A stretch of 64,000 bases of DNA, from the NCBI GenBank assembly GCA_028532985.1, contig JANCIK010000008.1, forward strand, positions 3,286,001 through 3,350,000, in the 5' to 3' direction. The stretch's first letter is position 1. Every line of letters starts with the position of its first letter. The stretch is from Stropharia rugosoannulata. Lineage: Eukaryota; Basidiomycota; Agaricomycetes; Agaricales; Strophariaceae. The notes under the pieces were generated by a model, which saw only the letters and a program-made list of their open reading frames with translations, was not told the origin of the DNA and did no database searches. Both the position numbers and the translations under genes were made by a program. Positions 46,901-57,051 of the stretch are shown one piece after another.

Positions 46901-48044
46901 CAGTCAGCAAGAACATAGATTAAATAAAATGTTTTCACCTTGGGAATATACGCCAAATGATGAGCGGAGAATGATGTTGGTTTGCCTCGTGTGTACTTCG
47001 ACTCATTCCCAAAATAAGCATATACGGGCCATAAGGAGGCCGTTCCAAAAGATGTTAGATGGGTGGAGTCTGACCAGAGTAGCAAAGGGATAATGACGGG
47101 TTCGAGACTGGATCCGGAATCTGCATGTTGTACATCGACCTTTTGCTGCTCCTCGAGAAAAGCGGACGAATTGTAGACTTCTGAGTAGATATGCTCAGGA
47201 GACTGGTCCTCAAATGGGGTCCAGTACTCGCAAAACGGCGATAGATGAAACTGTCGTGCATTATTTTCAGCCAGAGCTGCCTTAATAACCTCGACTGGAC
47301 TGCGATAAAAGAGCCCCGTAGCAATAAACTTGGTAGCCAACTCTTCCACAGGATAATCACCCTTCTCTGGAGGTGGCAAAGCTAGTGGAACAGATGCTGA
47401 TATCCAACCATCTTCGGCTGCAAGAATTGAGTGGGGATTTTGTGCAAGGTTATCAAGGGATCCAATATCCTTCGCAGCACGGAATCCAGAAAGATCGGCT
47501 ATATTGAACTCAGGGTGCAGTAAAACGTTCTGTATGAGATCGTCGAGGTCTGCCAGGGATTTTGTGGTGCTACCATTGTACATCCATGACATGAGTAACT
47601 CCTTCGTTATTGAGAGCTGAGGAGCTGGAGCAGTCACCAGAGTATTCTCTCTAGGTTCCAGTTCATCTGCCATGACGTCCCCAGGAATAAAGGTTGGCTT
47701 CTTGTCATATACTCGGTAGACACCAAAGTGGTTCGGCTCAGTAATATAAGCACCTGTTGGTGGTATTACATCTTCACTTTCTGTATAAATCTCACTGGGG
47801 GATGGCATCTTGTAATGTAACATTATAAGCATAGAAGGTATACCTAGAAAATGTACATACTGAGTCCATAAGCTCCACAAGCGGCTCCTTGCTGCACTCT
47901 TCCACATTATCCTTATCCAGATCATTTCGTAAAGCCTGCATGCCTGGATCTATTTTTAAACTTCTTACAGTGACGGTAGTGGTAATTGAGAGATTTGCTA
48001 CTAGGAAACTTGTTTCCACATCCTATGCAGGTATGTTTGGCCAT
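43950..48044 (-). pseudogene. Plavaka transposase, C-terminal part frameshifted
   Basis: Multi-exon gene starting at ATG 48044 with a zinc finger (CIGCGNKFPSSKSLNYHYRH). Then come NHFGVYRVYDKKPT (about 47720), the DDE-type core IIPLLLWSDSTHLTSFGTAS and KYTRGKPTSFSAHHLAYIPK (about 47075-46940), LDEKFVDGYVHG, HPCPRCVVK, DLMHEFELGVWKAIFLH (about 46225), FGRETIRKFCNNVSGL, TTQIGELEHRRGKRHY and the signature end FGFVDPAHVLRGIHLIPAF with FVDRDMFMRFRGGGVGH, before a long acidic tail. Introns of 50-60 nt separate exons. Apparent frameshifts occur at an A6 run near 44925 and near 44770 and 44690, and the first exon junction (about 47960) does not join cleanly. So this copy is probably inactive unless the sequence is in error. 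Confidence 0.82.
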
Positions 48045-48226
48045 AGACTACAGCAGCAGAGTTAATGGGGGGTCGAGGATGCAAGCCGCAAGTGGGGCGG
48101 TCAATCATTGACGTACGCTCAATGAGGACCCGTCGAGTGACCTCGATCTATTTTTAGTCACGCGTCTTCGACGCCTCAGCCATTTCCAATCTCCGCCACT
48201 ATTCACCTCTCTGTCCTTCCCCCACC
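48045..48226. promoter_or_regulatory. Shared upstream region of the divergent transposon genes
   Basis: Only 182 bp separate the two start codons, so both promoters must lie here or overlap. It contains CCTCGATCTATTTTTAG, an AT-rich stretch that might place a start site, and C-rich tracts before the plus-strand ATG. Confidence 0.5.
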
Positions 48227-50584
48227 ATGCCCCCTGCTCGAAAGTCACGCAAACAGGACAAAAACCGGGACAGTAGGTTTTACTTCTTTTCTTTACTGCT
48301 TATTCTCATTCTATCAACTACATTAGATGGTGTTATTGCGGAGGCGCGCTGGCTTCCACGCGCATTGTCGCCGTTCATTGATCTCAGGGGATGCCTCACG
48401 GCAGGGGCATTTAACTATTCAGAGAATGATTATGACAGGTGAGTAACCACCTGATTCTTGTCATCGTTACTACATTAAGCAAGACTTGCAGCCGCGAGGA
48501 GTACGATGCCCTTGTGCAGCTCTGTGAGCGCATCACAGAACTCTGCAAGGCAACAGGAAGCGAGTTATCACGTATTTGCCAAGAAGAAAATGAAGAGGAA
48601 CTTCAAGAAGTGTTTGATATTGTGAGTTTATGCCGTCGACTCATAGTTTGAGCGCATATATACACTGAACTTTAGATTATTCGCCATGCAAAGGATGCAC
48701 GATCACAAGATACCAACATGCTCAAGGAGCATATAGTTGGATTTTAGCCCATCGATATCAACAAGGACGTCGTTACACCACCCCATCACAACGACCAGAA
48801 ATCGAGTCGAGGGTTCAACCATATCTGGACCGCAAGGTTTCTTACTCCCCTTGAACACCGTGACACTTTTGAAGAAGATGCATAGTACGTGACACTTTGG
48901 CCACTTGTTAACGCATATATTCACGAAGAACTTGCCCTTGACAGCGCTTATATGAAACACGTGCAAGACGGATCAGTAAAGCTTCGTGCAAGAAACTTCC
49001 CCTCGTTTCTATACCCTGACGACGCAAAGTACAACCCCGACGAGAGGGATAGAGGCCTATTCAGAGGCCATCTAGTGATCCGGGTGAGCCTCTCTATCCT
49101 TTATTTGAGACATATATTGACGAGTCGCATCACAGTCCCTGCGTTGCATATATACTGGGAAATCGTCCGCGTTTACAGGACATCGTGGATCAGCAAGAGC
49201 ATCGAATGCTGAGCTTAACGGGATGCGAAATGTGACGCCCGAGGCCCTTGCGTACACATGCTGCCAGGTACGTGAATCTGCATGCTTATCTGTACAGGAT
49301 TTCTATAGATACCCGTCCAGATCTATGTCAGCCTGTCGTCTATGGAGTATTGGAGCCACCAAGACGGCTACTTCAATCTGGAAAGGTTCCATAGCATTAT
49401 TCTGGGCCTATTCAAGGAGCCACGCAATGCATGGGCTACAGACACGCTTACATTTCTTACAAGGTAAGTACGGTATAATTGTGCATACAGGATACTTACC
49501 ATTGCGCTTGTAGTCAGCTTCCCTCGCTTAACCCAAAGGCAAAGCGCAAGAGAAATGCGCCAATCGATGATTCGGAGGACGACGATAATGACGAAGACCC
49601 AACGGGAATTTTGGCCCAACAAGCCGCTAGAGAAAAGAATGTGAGTAACATTATTGTATATAGCTACCTTGTCGTAACTTGCCCTGTTTAGAAAGGCAAA
49701 GCAAAACGTCGCCAGCACAATGCTCCTCAAACGTCCCCTATACGGCCGTGTCTACGAGACGAGGGTGCCGTACCGCATCCACAGAGCTCGCCAATACGGG
49801 AGCGAGCACCAGTCATTACGGTATAGTTCTTTATCGATTACATCATTACATATCTACTGACTAATGTCTAACTGAGGCCGCGGGAGGTTCTGGAGTATCT
49901 CATCCACCTGCTCCGGCAACTATGAAGCCACCTCGCACAGTTCCTGATCCGTTCACTCGCGCACCAATATTTCGTGAGGCACCTGCACAGACAAGTCAGC
50001 TGCGTGCCGTAGTTGCGTGTAAGGCGGCACCTGTTCAGCCTGGCTCCACCATAACGATTGCTCGTCCTGCAGTGCCACCCCGTTCAGCCACGCCATCCAA
50101 TCCGCCACCCGCACACTCTGCTTCTCGGGAGCGGGAGCTAGTGCCTCCACATGGAACTCCTGGAGAGCGCCAGTCAGCATCGCCTCCTCCGTCATCAGGC
50201 TCGCGTCCTTCCATAAAGAAGAGACGCATCATTGCCTCACCTGATCCTTCGGATGAAGAGCCCGAGAACACAGAAGGTGCGACTGCAATTCCTAATAGCA
50301 GTCGAGGTGGACCGTCTCCAGCTGCGACGGCTTCGAGTCAGCTACAGTCTCTGTTGATGCAGCCGCCCCCAACCACATTCAAGACGCAGAAGGCTCCTCT
50401 AAAGGAACCGGCTTCGAAGAAGGAAAAGCCTCAGAAGGTGCCGGTTTTGAAGAAGGAAAAGCCCCAGAAGGCGCCGGCTTTGAAGAAAGAAAAGCCCCAG
50501 AAGGTGCCGGGTATCCCTGTGCGCTCCTCCGTTCGTGTTAGAATGCATGCTAGTGTTGCTAGTACAGTGGCTGCAAACGTGTAA
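48227..50584 (+). CDS. DUF6698-like protein carried by the Plavaka element
   Basis: About eight exons with good GT-AG junctions. N-terminus MPPARKSRKQDKNRD, then GVIAEARWLPRALSPF, EEYDALVQLCERITELCKAT, SRGFNHIWTARFLTPLEH, RARNFPSFLYPDDAKYNPDE and RDRGLFRGHLVIR, then NGMRNVTPEALAYTCCQ, SLSSMEYWSHQDGYFNLERF and a long basic, Pro/Ser-rich tail with four near-repeats of KKEKPQK plus Val/Ala-Pro. The core pattern matches the uncharacterised Agaricomycete family I recall as DUF6698. One in-frame TAG near 48748 (HIVGF*PIDIN) cannot be removed by a simple intron and may be a nonsense mutation. Location inside the transposon suggests an accessory role in transposition or regulation; this is inference. 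Confidence 0.7.
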
Positions 50585-51131
50585 GTCTAATCGTCCATCA
50601 CAGTTATAGTACAGTGTAACTGATAGCGCGATGCAGTTAACGAGTTCTTATAGACTTTACTTACTGACCGGTAATTAATATGAACAATGGGAGTTACTTT
50701 TGCTCTTGTAGATAGAATGTAGACAACCAGCTGTATTCCTGACGTCCAAAATTGTATTGTATTGCATATTCTTACTTGAGTGATAAAGATTATAAGTTCT
50801 ATGCTATGTTAAAGGTATGAAATCAATTGGAATATCACAATTATTCTGAGTAATTAACCGTCATAGAATATGGCTAGAAGCATTACTCGATCATTATGAC
50901 AACAGAAGCCTTGCCAGAGTGTCGATACTTGTATACAATTCTCTACATTAAAAGTAACAAAAGGTGGCTAGAATAGGTGTAATCATTGTGTACTTTGCTA
51001 TAAGTAAACCGGTATAATGTAGGTAAAATACTTACGCGTTTTCCGTCGAATTCCGCTGTTTTTACCTACCTTTTGTCGGATTCTTCTCCCTTTTGAATAG
51101 GTTGTACGGGTCCCGCTTTTTTGGAGATGTG

Positions 51132-51298
51132 GGAAGCTGGATTCGACCGCGGCGAGGAGACAAAACGCATTAAAACCGATGCATATATGCACTAACCCGA
51201 GGACTTCTTGACAATCTCCTCGACCAAAGCTTCTCCAGGCCAACTTTTGTCAAGATGGACGCTGAAAGGATGTGTCTGGTGAATAGTGCGAAACCCAT
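51132..51298 (-). pseudogene. NACHT-B fragment between the Plavaka element and the solo LTR
   Basis: Aligns base by base to NACHT-A 54735-54890 (EEIVKKS-type segment and SSPRSNP). It is the stretch that fixes the right end of the transposon and the left end of the solo LTR. Confidence 0.85.
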
Positions 51299-51851
51299 TG
51301 TTATGTTCACGAAGCGTAACTATAATGCAACGAGTTTCTACCAGCGACTAAGGCTGTTGCAGAAGCGATCGCTACTAGTTAAGCTATAAACGTGATCGTT
51401 CCTTAATGCACACTATTGGTCCAATACAAGGTCGGTTGTATTAGGATCTAGTAGTACAGGAATACAACGAGAACTAACTACCGAACTACCAGCTTGTACT
51501 AGGGTTTATATACTACAGGTCTAAGTCATAATTGTAATCTACGTCGAGTCAGGTACCTAGCGAGAGCCGGAGGCTCCGAGCGTCCACCGTCATGTATAGT
51601 AGTCACTAAGATATAAAGTAACTCATAACAGTGGTTATGAGTCAGCAGCAAGTCATAGGGAGTCAAAGGACAAGGGTCCATTGACCGTAGAGCATCCCGA
51701 CGTGAGTCAGAGTCTCTCGACGCGAGTCAGAGCGTTCCGCGAGCAAGGGAGTACGAAGAGGTTCATGACGAGATGGGATTATGTAATTAAAGGGGTTGGA
51801 GATAAGGTAAGAAAAGCGTGGGGTAGCGTACTAATTGACCGAGTCGTAACA
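51299..51851. mobile_element. Solo LTR (553 bp) with 5-bp TSD CCCAT
   Basis: Begins TGTTATGTTC and ends GTCGTAACA, with CCCAT at 51294-51298 and 51852-51856. Removing it restores the NACHT-A-like sequence ACCCATCGTTCAG. It is left by recombination between the two LTRs of a former full element. It is not the Gypsy-1 or Gypsy-2 LTR. Confidence 0.88.
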
Positions 51852-51856
51852 CCCAT

Positions 51857-52764
51857 CGTTCAGAAATAGCCGAATGTCGTCGTCTGGAAGGTAGTGTTAA
51901 TCCAGAGGTAGTCGCAGCAGGATATTAGACACTTCAGGTGAATTGAAAGTTACTTGAATTTGCGCTTCCTGGCGGCTTCCAAAGAGCACTATAATAGGAA
52001 TGCCTTTGGATTTGAGCAGTGTCGCCAATGATGTAATGATTGTCTTCTGATCATGGTAGTCGTCGCATTCGTCGACACCGTCGATGATCAAGAACAGCTT
52101 GAGGTCTGGTCTGGAGTTCACAAGCGGTAGTAGAGGCTGAACAATTAGTTGCTCCAGCTGAGAGGCGAAACCTTGCCGGTAAACCAGAGGATTTTGTTCA
52201 ATCGTTTGCGCGATCATATGCTTTGTTTCGGGCACGAGACGGATAATCTGATAGGCCAACGTGGAGATTAGTGGAGCAATGGTGTTCCTTGTGGGGTCTG
52301 TGCGGAAAAAGAAGAAACTGGCCACCAGCACGCGCCTGGCAATACACATCTCTGCTACAGTTTGACATATCGCTGACTTGCCCGCCCCCGCAGCGCCGTT
52401 CAGCCATGCAATCCATGTCGTCCTGGTATCGTCTTCTTGCTCTATCCAGTCGAATATTTCCTGGATCACCACCTGACGGGTATTCTCATGGCATCGTGGT
52501 GGGTCTACGCGTTGAGCCGAATCATGGAAGGCAGAGCTTGCCACGTGTTCCTGTAAGCTCTGGAAACCATCTGTATGAAAGATAAGCCTCTTCGTTCACG
52601 AAAGAATATCATTGAGACATACCTGCTGAACTGCTTTGCTCGCTATTAAGGAAATTATAGAATTGGCCGCCACTAATGACGATGTTCTTTGCGTTGGCGA
52701 AGATTCCTGGTTGAGAACGCTGCTGGTCTTCCGCATTCAGCGACAATCGACTTGGTACGTTCAT
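51857..52764 (-). pseudogene. NACHT-B 5' segment (N-terminus, P-loop, NACHT core)
   Basis: Exon 1 52764-52623 and exon 2 from 52570, in frame with one another. Walker A is WLNGAAGAGKSAICQTVAEM and Walker B LFLIIDGVDEC; VLFGSRQEAQI follows. The reading stops at TAA after LRLPLD (51897), where NACHT-A reads LDAHYLPD, and continues in frame as HYLPDDDIRLFLNDG up to the solo LTR. Confidence 0.88.
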
Positions 52765-53055
52765 GATTGTAGAAAACGAGCGATTAAGGCGAGTCACTTA
52801 AAAACCATAATGGCACAAGAGTGCATATGGCTCTTGGTAGAGCGGACCACAGGGTGTGCGAGACACAGCCATAGTAGCAGTGCGTTTCAATTCAAACGAT
52901 GTCAAGTGCCATTTATGGAACGTGGATGTGCATTAGAGCTAAAAATAGACATTACTTTTCGTGCAATGCAAACAAAGAGGGTTTTATTGAATGGGTTGTT
53001 GTACAACCTCGTTATTATTTGCTAGTCCGGTTGCTTCTCCTTACTCGCACAAAGG

Positions 53056-53338
53056 TCAATTAGGCCCTCCAGATTCTACTTTGTGGCAGAGGATGCACTG
53101 TCTAGCCACGTTTGGTTCTTCACAAAAGATTCAGATTATACTGAATTGAAACATGTGCGGATAAACGTTAGCTCACCACGGGCAGCGTTTTGCTCTACTA
53201 GACGTTATAAGCTCAGCATAGAAACTGGGATGTATGATATCTACCTTGCAAAGACCTATTTACCGCCGCGCCGTCCAAAGGGCGCCCAATCCCCGCTTGA
53301 GCGAGGCAGAAAAGAAGAAAGACGCTGATGAAGTTCAT
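53056..53338 (-). CDS. Small secreted peptide SSP-2
   Basis: Exon 1 53338-53245, intron 53244-53118 and exon 2 53117-53056 give 51 codons plus stop. It has a signal-peptide-like start (MNFISVFLLFCLAQAGIG), then RPLDGAAVNRSLQ and the end VARQCILCHKVESGGPN with a CX2C pair. It is a paralogue of SSP-1 (57052-57363): same MNFIS start, same RP after the signal, same VARQxC[LI][IL]C motif. Upstream sequence (about 53480-53580) is also alike. It lies 0.3 kb upstream of the NACHT-B start on the same strand. No transcript evidence is available, so the model rests on the paralogue and splice consensus. Confidence 0.65.
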
Positions 53339-53882
53339 TATCAGGATGGAGGCTTCGTTGTAAAGAATTAAAGACGCTTGAAAGGGGAGTTCTCCGTCCC
53401 TGGAGCTTGACCGCCGTTTAAATGTACTGAGATATAGCTGTGTCCAAAAGGGTATCGTAACTTATTATTGTTTAATGTGCTTCTATTTTGGCCCACAAAG
53501 GTCTCACCCGGACAGCATGTTTGAAGTGTTAACCTTGTTTGATAGCAGACAAGGAAACGGCGGGGCTGGTGCACATAGACGTGTTATGAATAGGATTGAA
53601 TACTTGGGAATTTGCTGTATTGTGCGTCGGTGAAAGGTCGGTTGATGCTTCATTTCATGTTATGATGATAACAAAAAAGCGAGTGATATGGCGGAGAGAA
53701 ACTAAAACTGAAGATCAGCGCTTCATCGATCATCATTGTACCATGCTGCATCAGGCACAACTTTGATAGACAACGGAGATGTATGGACCCCGGTCCTCGT
53801 AAGTACCGCACATACACCACACAAGCTTTTGTTCATCCGCTGACCGAGACGAGCAGGGATATTAGAGATAAACCACAAGCTT

Positions 53883-55798
53883 CTATTTATTGCGGGTACA
53901 GTTTTGGTTCAGGGGCCCAAAATTACAGATGTTCAAGAACCATTTTTTGAACCTTTTCCGCCATTTCATTTGCCTGTCTGAAGGAATCTCCTGATTCCGT
54001 GAAGTCTTATAATCGGATACAAATTTTTGCAGATCGCTTCCCGACATAAGGTCTAGTTTTTGGGAGTCGTGCATGTGGTTAAGCACACGCTCTAGGTGAC
54101 TGCTGAAAAAATCTGCGTTATCTTCGAAGTTCTAGGTCATAGTCCCTTGGTCATGTCAAGTCCTTTAGTAAAACAAAGATCAGGAACTTACGAGATTGTG
54201 TACACACTTTAGATACGGTACCAGGTGGTGTGGTACACCACTAATTGAAAATGCCGATGGGTTGAACGAGCTGATACATTCTTTTAGCTCAGGAGTGGGT
54301 TTAGCATGCTTGAGAAACTCGTTGATTACAATTGAGTTTGACAATTTTCCTCCCTTGACGCTACGATGCCATAAAATGGCCACACGAGTACTCCAAATGG
54401 GATTACTTATGGAGTACTCGAGCGAGCGTGTATCGTCAATCAAGAAATCACAAAGTGAGGCGTGCAGGAACCGCAAGTAGTCTCCTTCGCATGTGATCAC
54501 GGATATAAGATCGACCAGTGCTATGGCGATTTCTGCTCGCGACAGGCCAGTATCCTGAGATACGAAACCTAAGTACGTCCCCTGACCGATAATACAATAT
54601 GTTAAAATGATTTTCGCGTTATATAGGTCCTCGACACGGGAGAATATGTGGCGGTACAGGGCGTCCAGCTGAGCGAAAGGGGTAACAGATTGTATGGGTC
54701 GCAGCCCGCGTACGATTTCAAGTTGTGACATTGGGTTGGACCGCGGCGAGGAGACAAAGCGCATTACAACTGATGCGTAGATAAACTGACCGGAAGACTT
54801 CTCAACAATTTCCTCGACCAAAGCTGATTCAGGCCAGTTACTGTCAAGATGTTGGCGGAACGGATGTGTCTCGTGAATACTGCGGAACCCTTCGTTCAGA
54901 AAAAAGCGAATATCATTGTCCGGAAGGTAATGTGCGTCCAGGGGTAGCCGTAAAAGGAATTTTGACACTTCAGGGGAGTCGAACGTGGCTTGGATTTGTA
55001 CTTCCTGCCGGCTACCAAATAGGACAATAATCGGAACGTCGTTTGACTTGAACAGTTTCCCCAATCCTGCAATGACGTTTCTCTGGTTGTCTAATCGGTT
55101 ACATTCATCAAGTCCGTCGATGATTAAGACCACCTTGAAGTCTGATCTAACCTTCGAAATGGCTTGTAGGGGGCGAACAATGAGTTGGTCCAGTTGGGAT
55201 TCAAAAGCTTGTTGGAAGACAAGAGGATTCTTCTGAATGGCTTTCACGATCTTGCTTTTCGTTTCTGGCACAAGACGGATGATCTGATAGGCCAACGTGG
55301 ATACCACTGGATTGATGGTGTTGCGCGTGGGGTCCGTGCGGAAGAAGAAAAAACTGGCTACCAACATACCCTTCGCCATACACATTTCCGCTACTGTTTG
55401 GCATATTGCCGATTTCCCCGCTCCCGCTGCGCCATTCAACCAGGCCATCCTTTTTGTCCGACTGTTATCTTTATCTTCTATCCAGATGAATATCTCTTGG
55501 AGTACAGCCTGCCGTGTGTTCTCGTGGCAACGCGGTGGATCTACGCGCTGCGCTGAATCATGAAAGGCAGCGCTGGCCACATTTTCTAGCAAGAGCTGGA
55601 ATCCATCTGGCGTTGGTATACTTCAGGCGCTCGCTGGATTGACGAGGAGCACGGATACTGACCTAATGCTTGGGTTGTCTCGCTCTTGACATTTAATTTA
55701 AACTGACCCCCAGTGATGATAGTATTCCTTGCGTTTGCTAAGATTCCCGTCTGAGAGCGTTGTCGTGAAGCATTCGCTACTTCCTTTGGAGCGCTCAT
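53883..55798 (-). CDS. NACHT-A: NACHT-domain NTPase (NLR-like)
   Basis: Three exons (55798-55663, 55606-54192, 54131-53883) join in frame to 599 codons. The N-terminus carries NARNTIITGGQF, a short motif seen before many Agaricomycete NACHT domains. The signature FHDSAQRVDPPRCHENTRQ follows, then Walker A GAAGAGKS (about residue 105), Walker B FKVVLIIDGLDECN (about residue 195) and VLFGSRQEVQI. The rest is a helical region (DALYRHIFSRVEDL, FLHASLCDFLID) and a basic tail KWRKRFKKWFLN. There is no WD40, ankyrin or TPR block. NACHT proteins are fungal counterparts of NLRs in non-self recognition and programmed death. I chose ATG 55798 over the earlier non-ATG codon. Intact. Confidence 0.88.
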
Positions 55799-56210
55799 AT
55801 GCAATAAAGCAATGAAAGGCAGGTAGTCAAGATTACAGAAGGATAGAACTCAATATACTCTTAAAAAGAGTGGAATAAAAGGTGCAACCGATGATGAGAC
55901 ACAGCCGTCCTACAGTGACGCTGGTTCTCACGGATACTCTATGCAGTGCCGAAGTCACACTGCCCTTCACTGTAAAGTTACTGCCTTTTCCTGTGTACCT
56001 GCTTGTCATATTGCAAGGAAGTTTACCTTACAGCCTCACAGGGACAATTCAAAGGGCTTCTTTTCACATACTGAAAGTAATTGTATTTGTATCAGTGCCC
56101 AAATTCCGGAATCGCCTCAGTTTCCCTGGGCCCCTCTTACGGCTAACGCATGAAATAGATTCTGTCGACTTCCCTCACTGCTCCAGGACAGCTTCCTACA
56201 CAGTATGTAA

Positions 56211-56440
56211 TATCATTTAGAAGCTAGATGTCAGTATTTGACAAAGTGGTATTTATACCAGTAGTCAGCTTTCTGCATTGCCTCCATTTTTCTGAGCCTA
56301 TCCATCGTCCCGTTTTGATCCCCTGAAATCTCATAATCGAACATGAATTTGTCCAGATAACTTCTTGATATAAGGTCTATTTATTTGCTGAAGCACGCGT
56401 TCTAGGTGAAGACTAAAGAAATACCAAAATCAACATGACA
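56211..56440 (-). pseudogene. Relic of a NACHT last exon (copy 1)
   Basis: The minus strand reads FFSLHLERVLQQINRP and, after a slip, SYLDKFMFDYEISG, then GTMDRLRKMEAMQKADYWYK with YHFVKY and a stop. This parallels the last exon of NACHT-A (FFSSHLERVLNHMHD ... KFVSDYKTS). Frames do not connect. Confidence 0.65.
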
Positions 56441-56857
56441 GATTTGCTAAAGCTGAGATTATACCGGCGGGAGAAAACATGGTATAGAAAATTGAGTATT
56501 GGAATTGTAAGGAATCCGATTTGCGTGGACGCACGAAATACTGCCAGCCATTGTTGAATAATTCAACATCTCATTATTTTTTATTCAATCAGCATTGGAC
56601 TAGAAGTATAGCTATGCAGGACTTTCTTGTTATTATATGTATGTATCTTCGTCTATGTCATCCCATGGCCAGTGAGCCATGATCTCCTCCCGTTCCTCTG
56701 CTGATTCTGCCTCCTGCAATGCCATCTTCTTGAAATGCGTCGAGGATCTGCCTGGCTTTTCCACTCCTTAGGATGTCGAATGGACTGAAAGGGATAGAAC
56801 GCTGAGTAGCTTAGTAATAGCTGGAGACTTGGTCCTGGAAACAGTTTGAGAAGTCGA

Positions 56858-57051
56858 TCATGATTTGACAGACTTGTACTTGTGATAGACTTCAAGCTCG
56901 GACATAGTCACTCGCATAGCCAGCGGGAATATCCTTCTTTTACAACAGCTATATTTTTCGCATTTGACAAAGTGGTATTTATACCAGTCCTTAATAGCAT
57001 TCTGCATCGCCTCAATTGTTCTGAACCCCTCCGTCGTCCCGTTGAACCTGC
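56858..57051 (-). pseudogene. Relic of a NACHT last exon (copy 2)
   Basis: LSRFNGTTEGFRTIEAMQNA followed by IKDWYKYHFVKC matches copy 1 at 56211-56440 (GTMDRLRKMEAMQKADYWYK). The DNA ATTTGACAAAGTGGTATTTA is shared. It adjoins the SSP-1 stop codon. Confidence 0.6.

Larger units (their letters stand above)
43512..51129. mobile_element. Two-gene Plavaka-type DNA transposon (7,618 bp)
   Basis: The ends are fixed by the interrupted NACHT-B gene. The left end reads CATCGGCAAAAAAGCG; the right end, complemented, reads CATCTCCAAAAAAGCG, followed in both by a CCCGT block, giving imperfect inverted repeats of about 20 bp. The dinucleotide TG is duplicated at 43510-43511 and 51130-51131. Inside are a transposase gene on the minus strand (43950-48044) and a divergent gene on the plus strand (48227-50584), separated by a 182-bp shared upstream region. 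Plavaka transposases are grouped with CACTA/CMC elements; 2-bp duplications fit that range. Confidence 0.9.
34815..52764 (-). pseudogene. NACHT-B: NACHT NTPase gene split by three mobile elements
   Basis: Host coding segments, in transcription order: exon 1 52764-52623; exon 2 from 52570, continuing as 51857, 51298-51132, 43509-43195 and 35370-35106; last exon 35039-34815. They align end to end with NACHT-A (53883-55798). Interrupting them are a solo LTR, a Plavaka transposon and Gypsy-2, each with its own target duplication. Segment 1 keeps the N-terminal FANAKNIVISGGQF motif, Walker A (GAAGAGKS) and Walker B (LFLIIDGVDECD). An in-frame TAA follows LRLPLD near 51897. The last exon ends LKEWLKKQF. 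With these breaks a full protein cannot be made. Outside the insertions the coding sequence is well kept, so disruption is recent. Confidence 0.88.

Noticed and set aside
35375..51851. Assembly chimera as the explanation for the split NACHT-B gene
   Set aside because: Each insertion has clean ends and its own target duplication, and the host segments run in order and on one strand.
51291..51861. A 10-bp near-repeat (ACCCATYGTT) suggesting a MULE-type insertion
   Set aside because: TG...CA ends, TGTTA/TAACA symmetry and a perfect 5-bp CCCAT duplication fit a solo LTR better.
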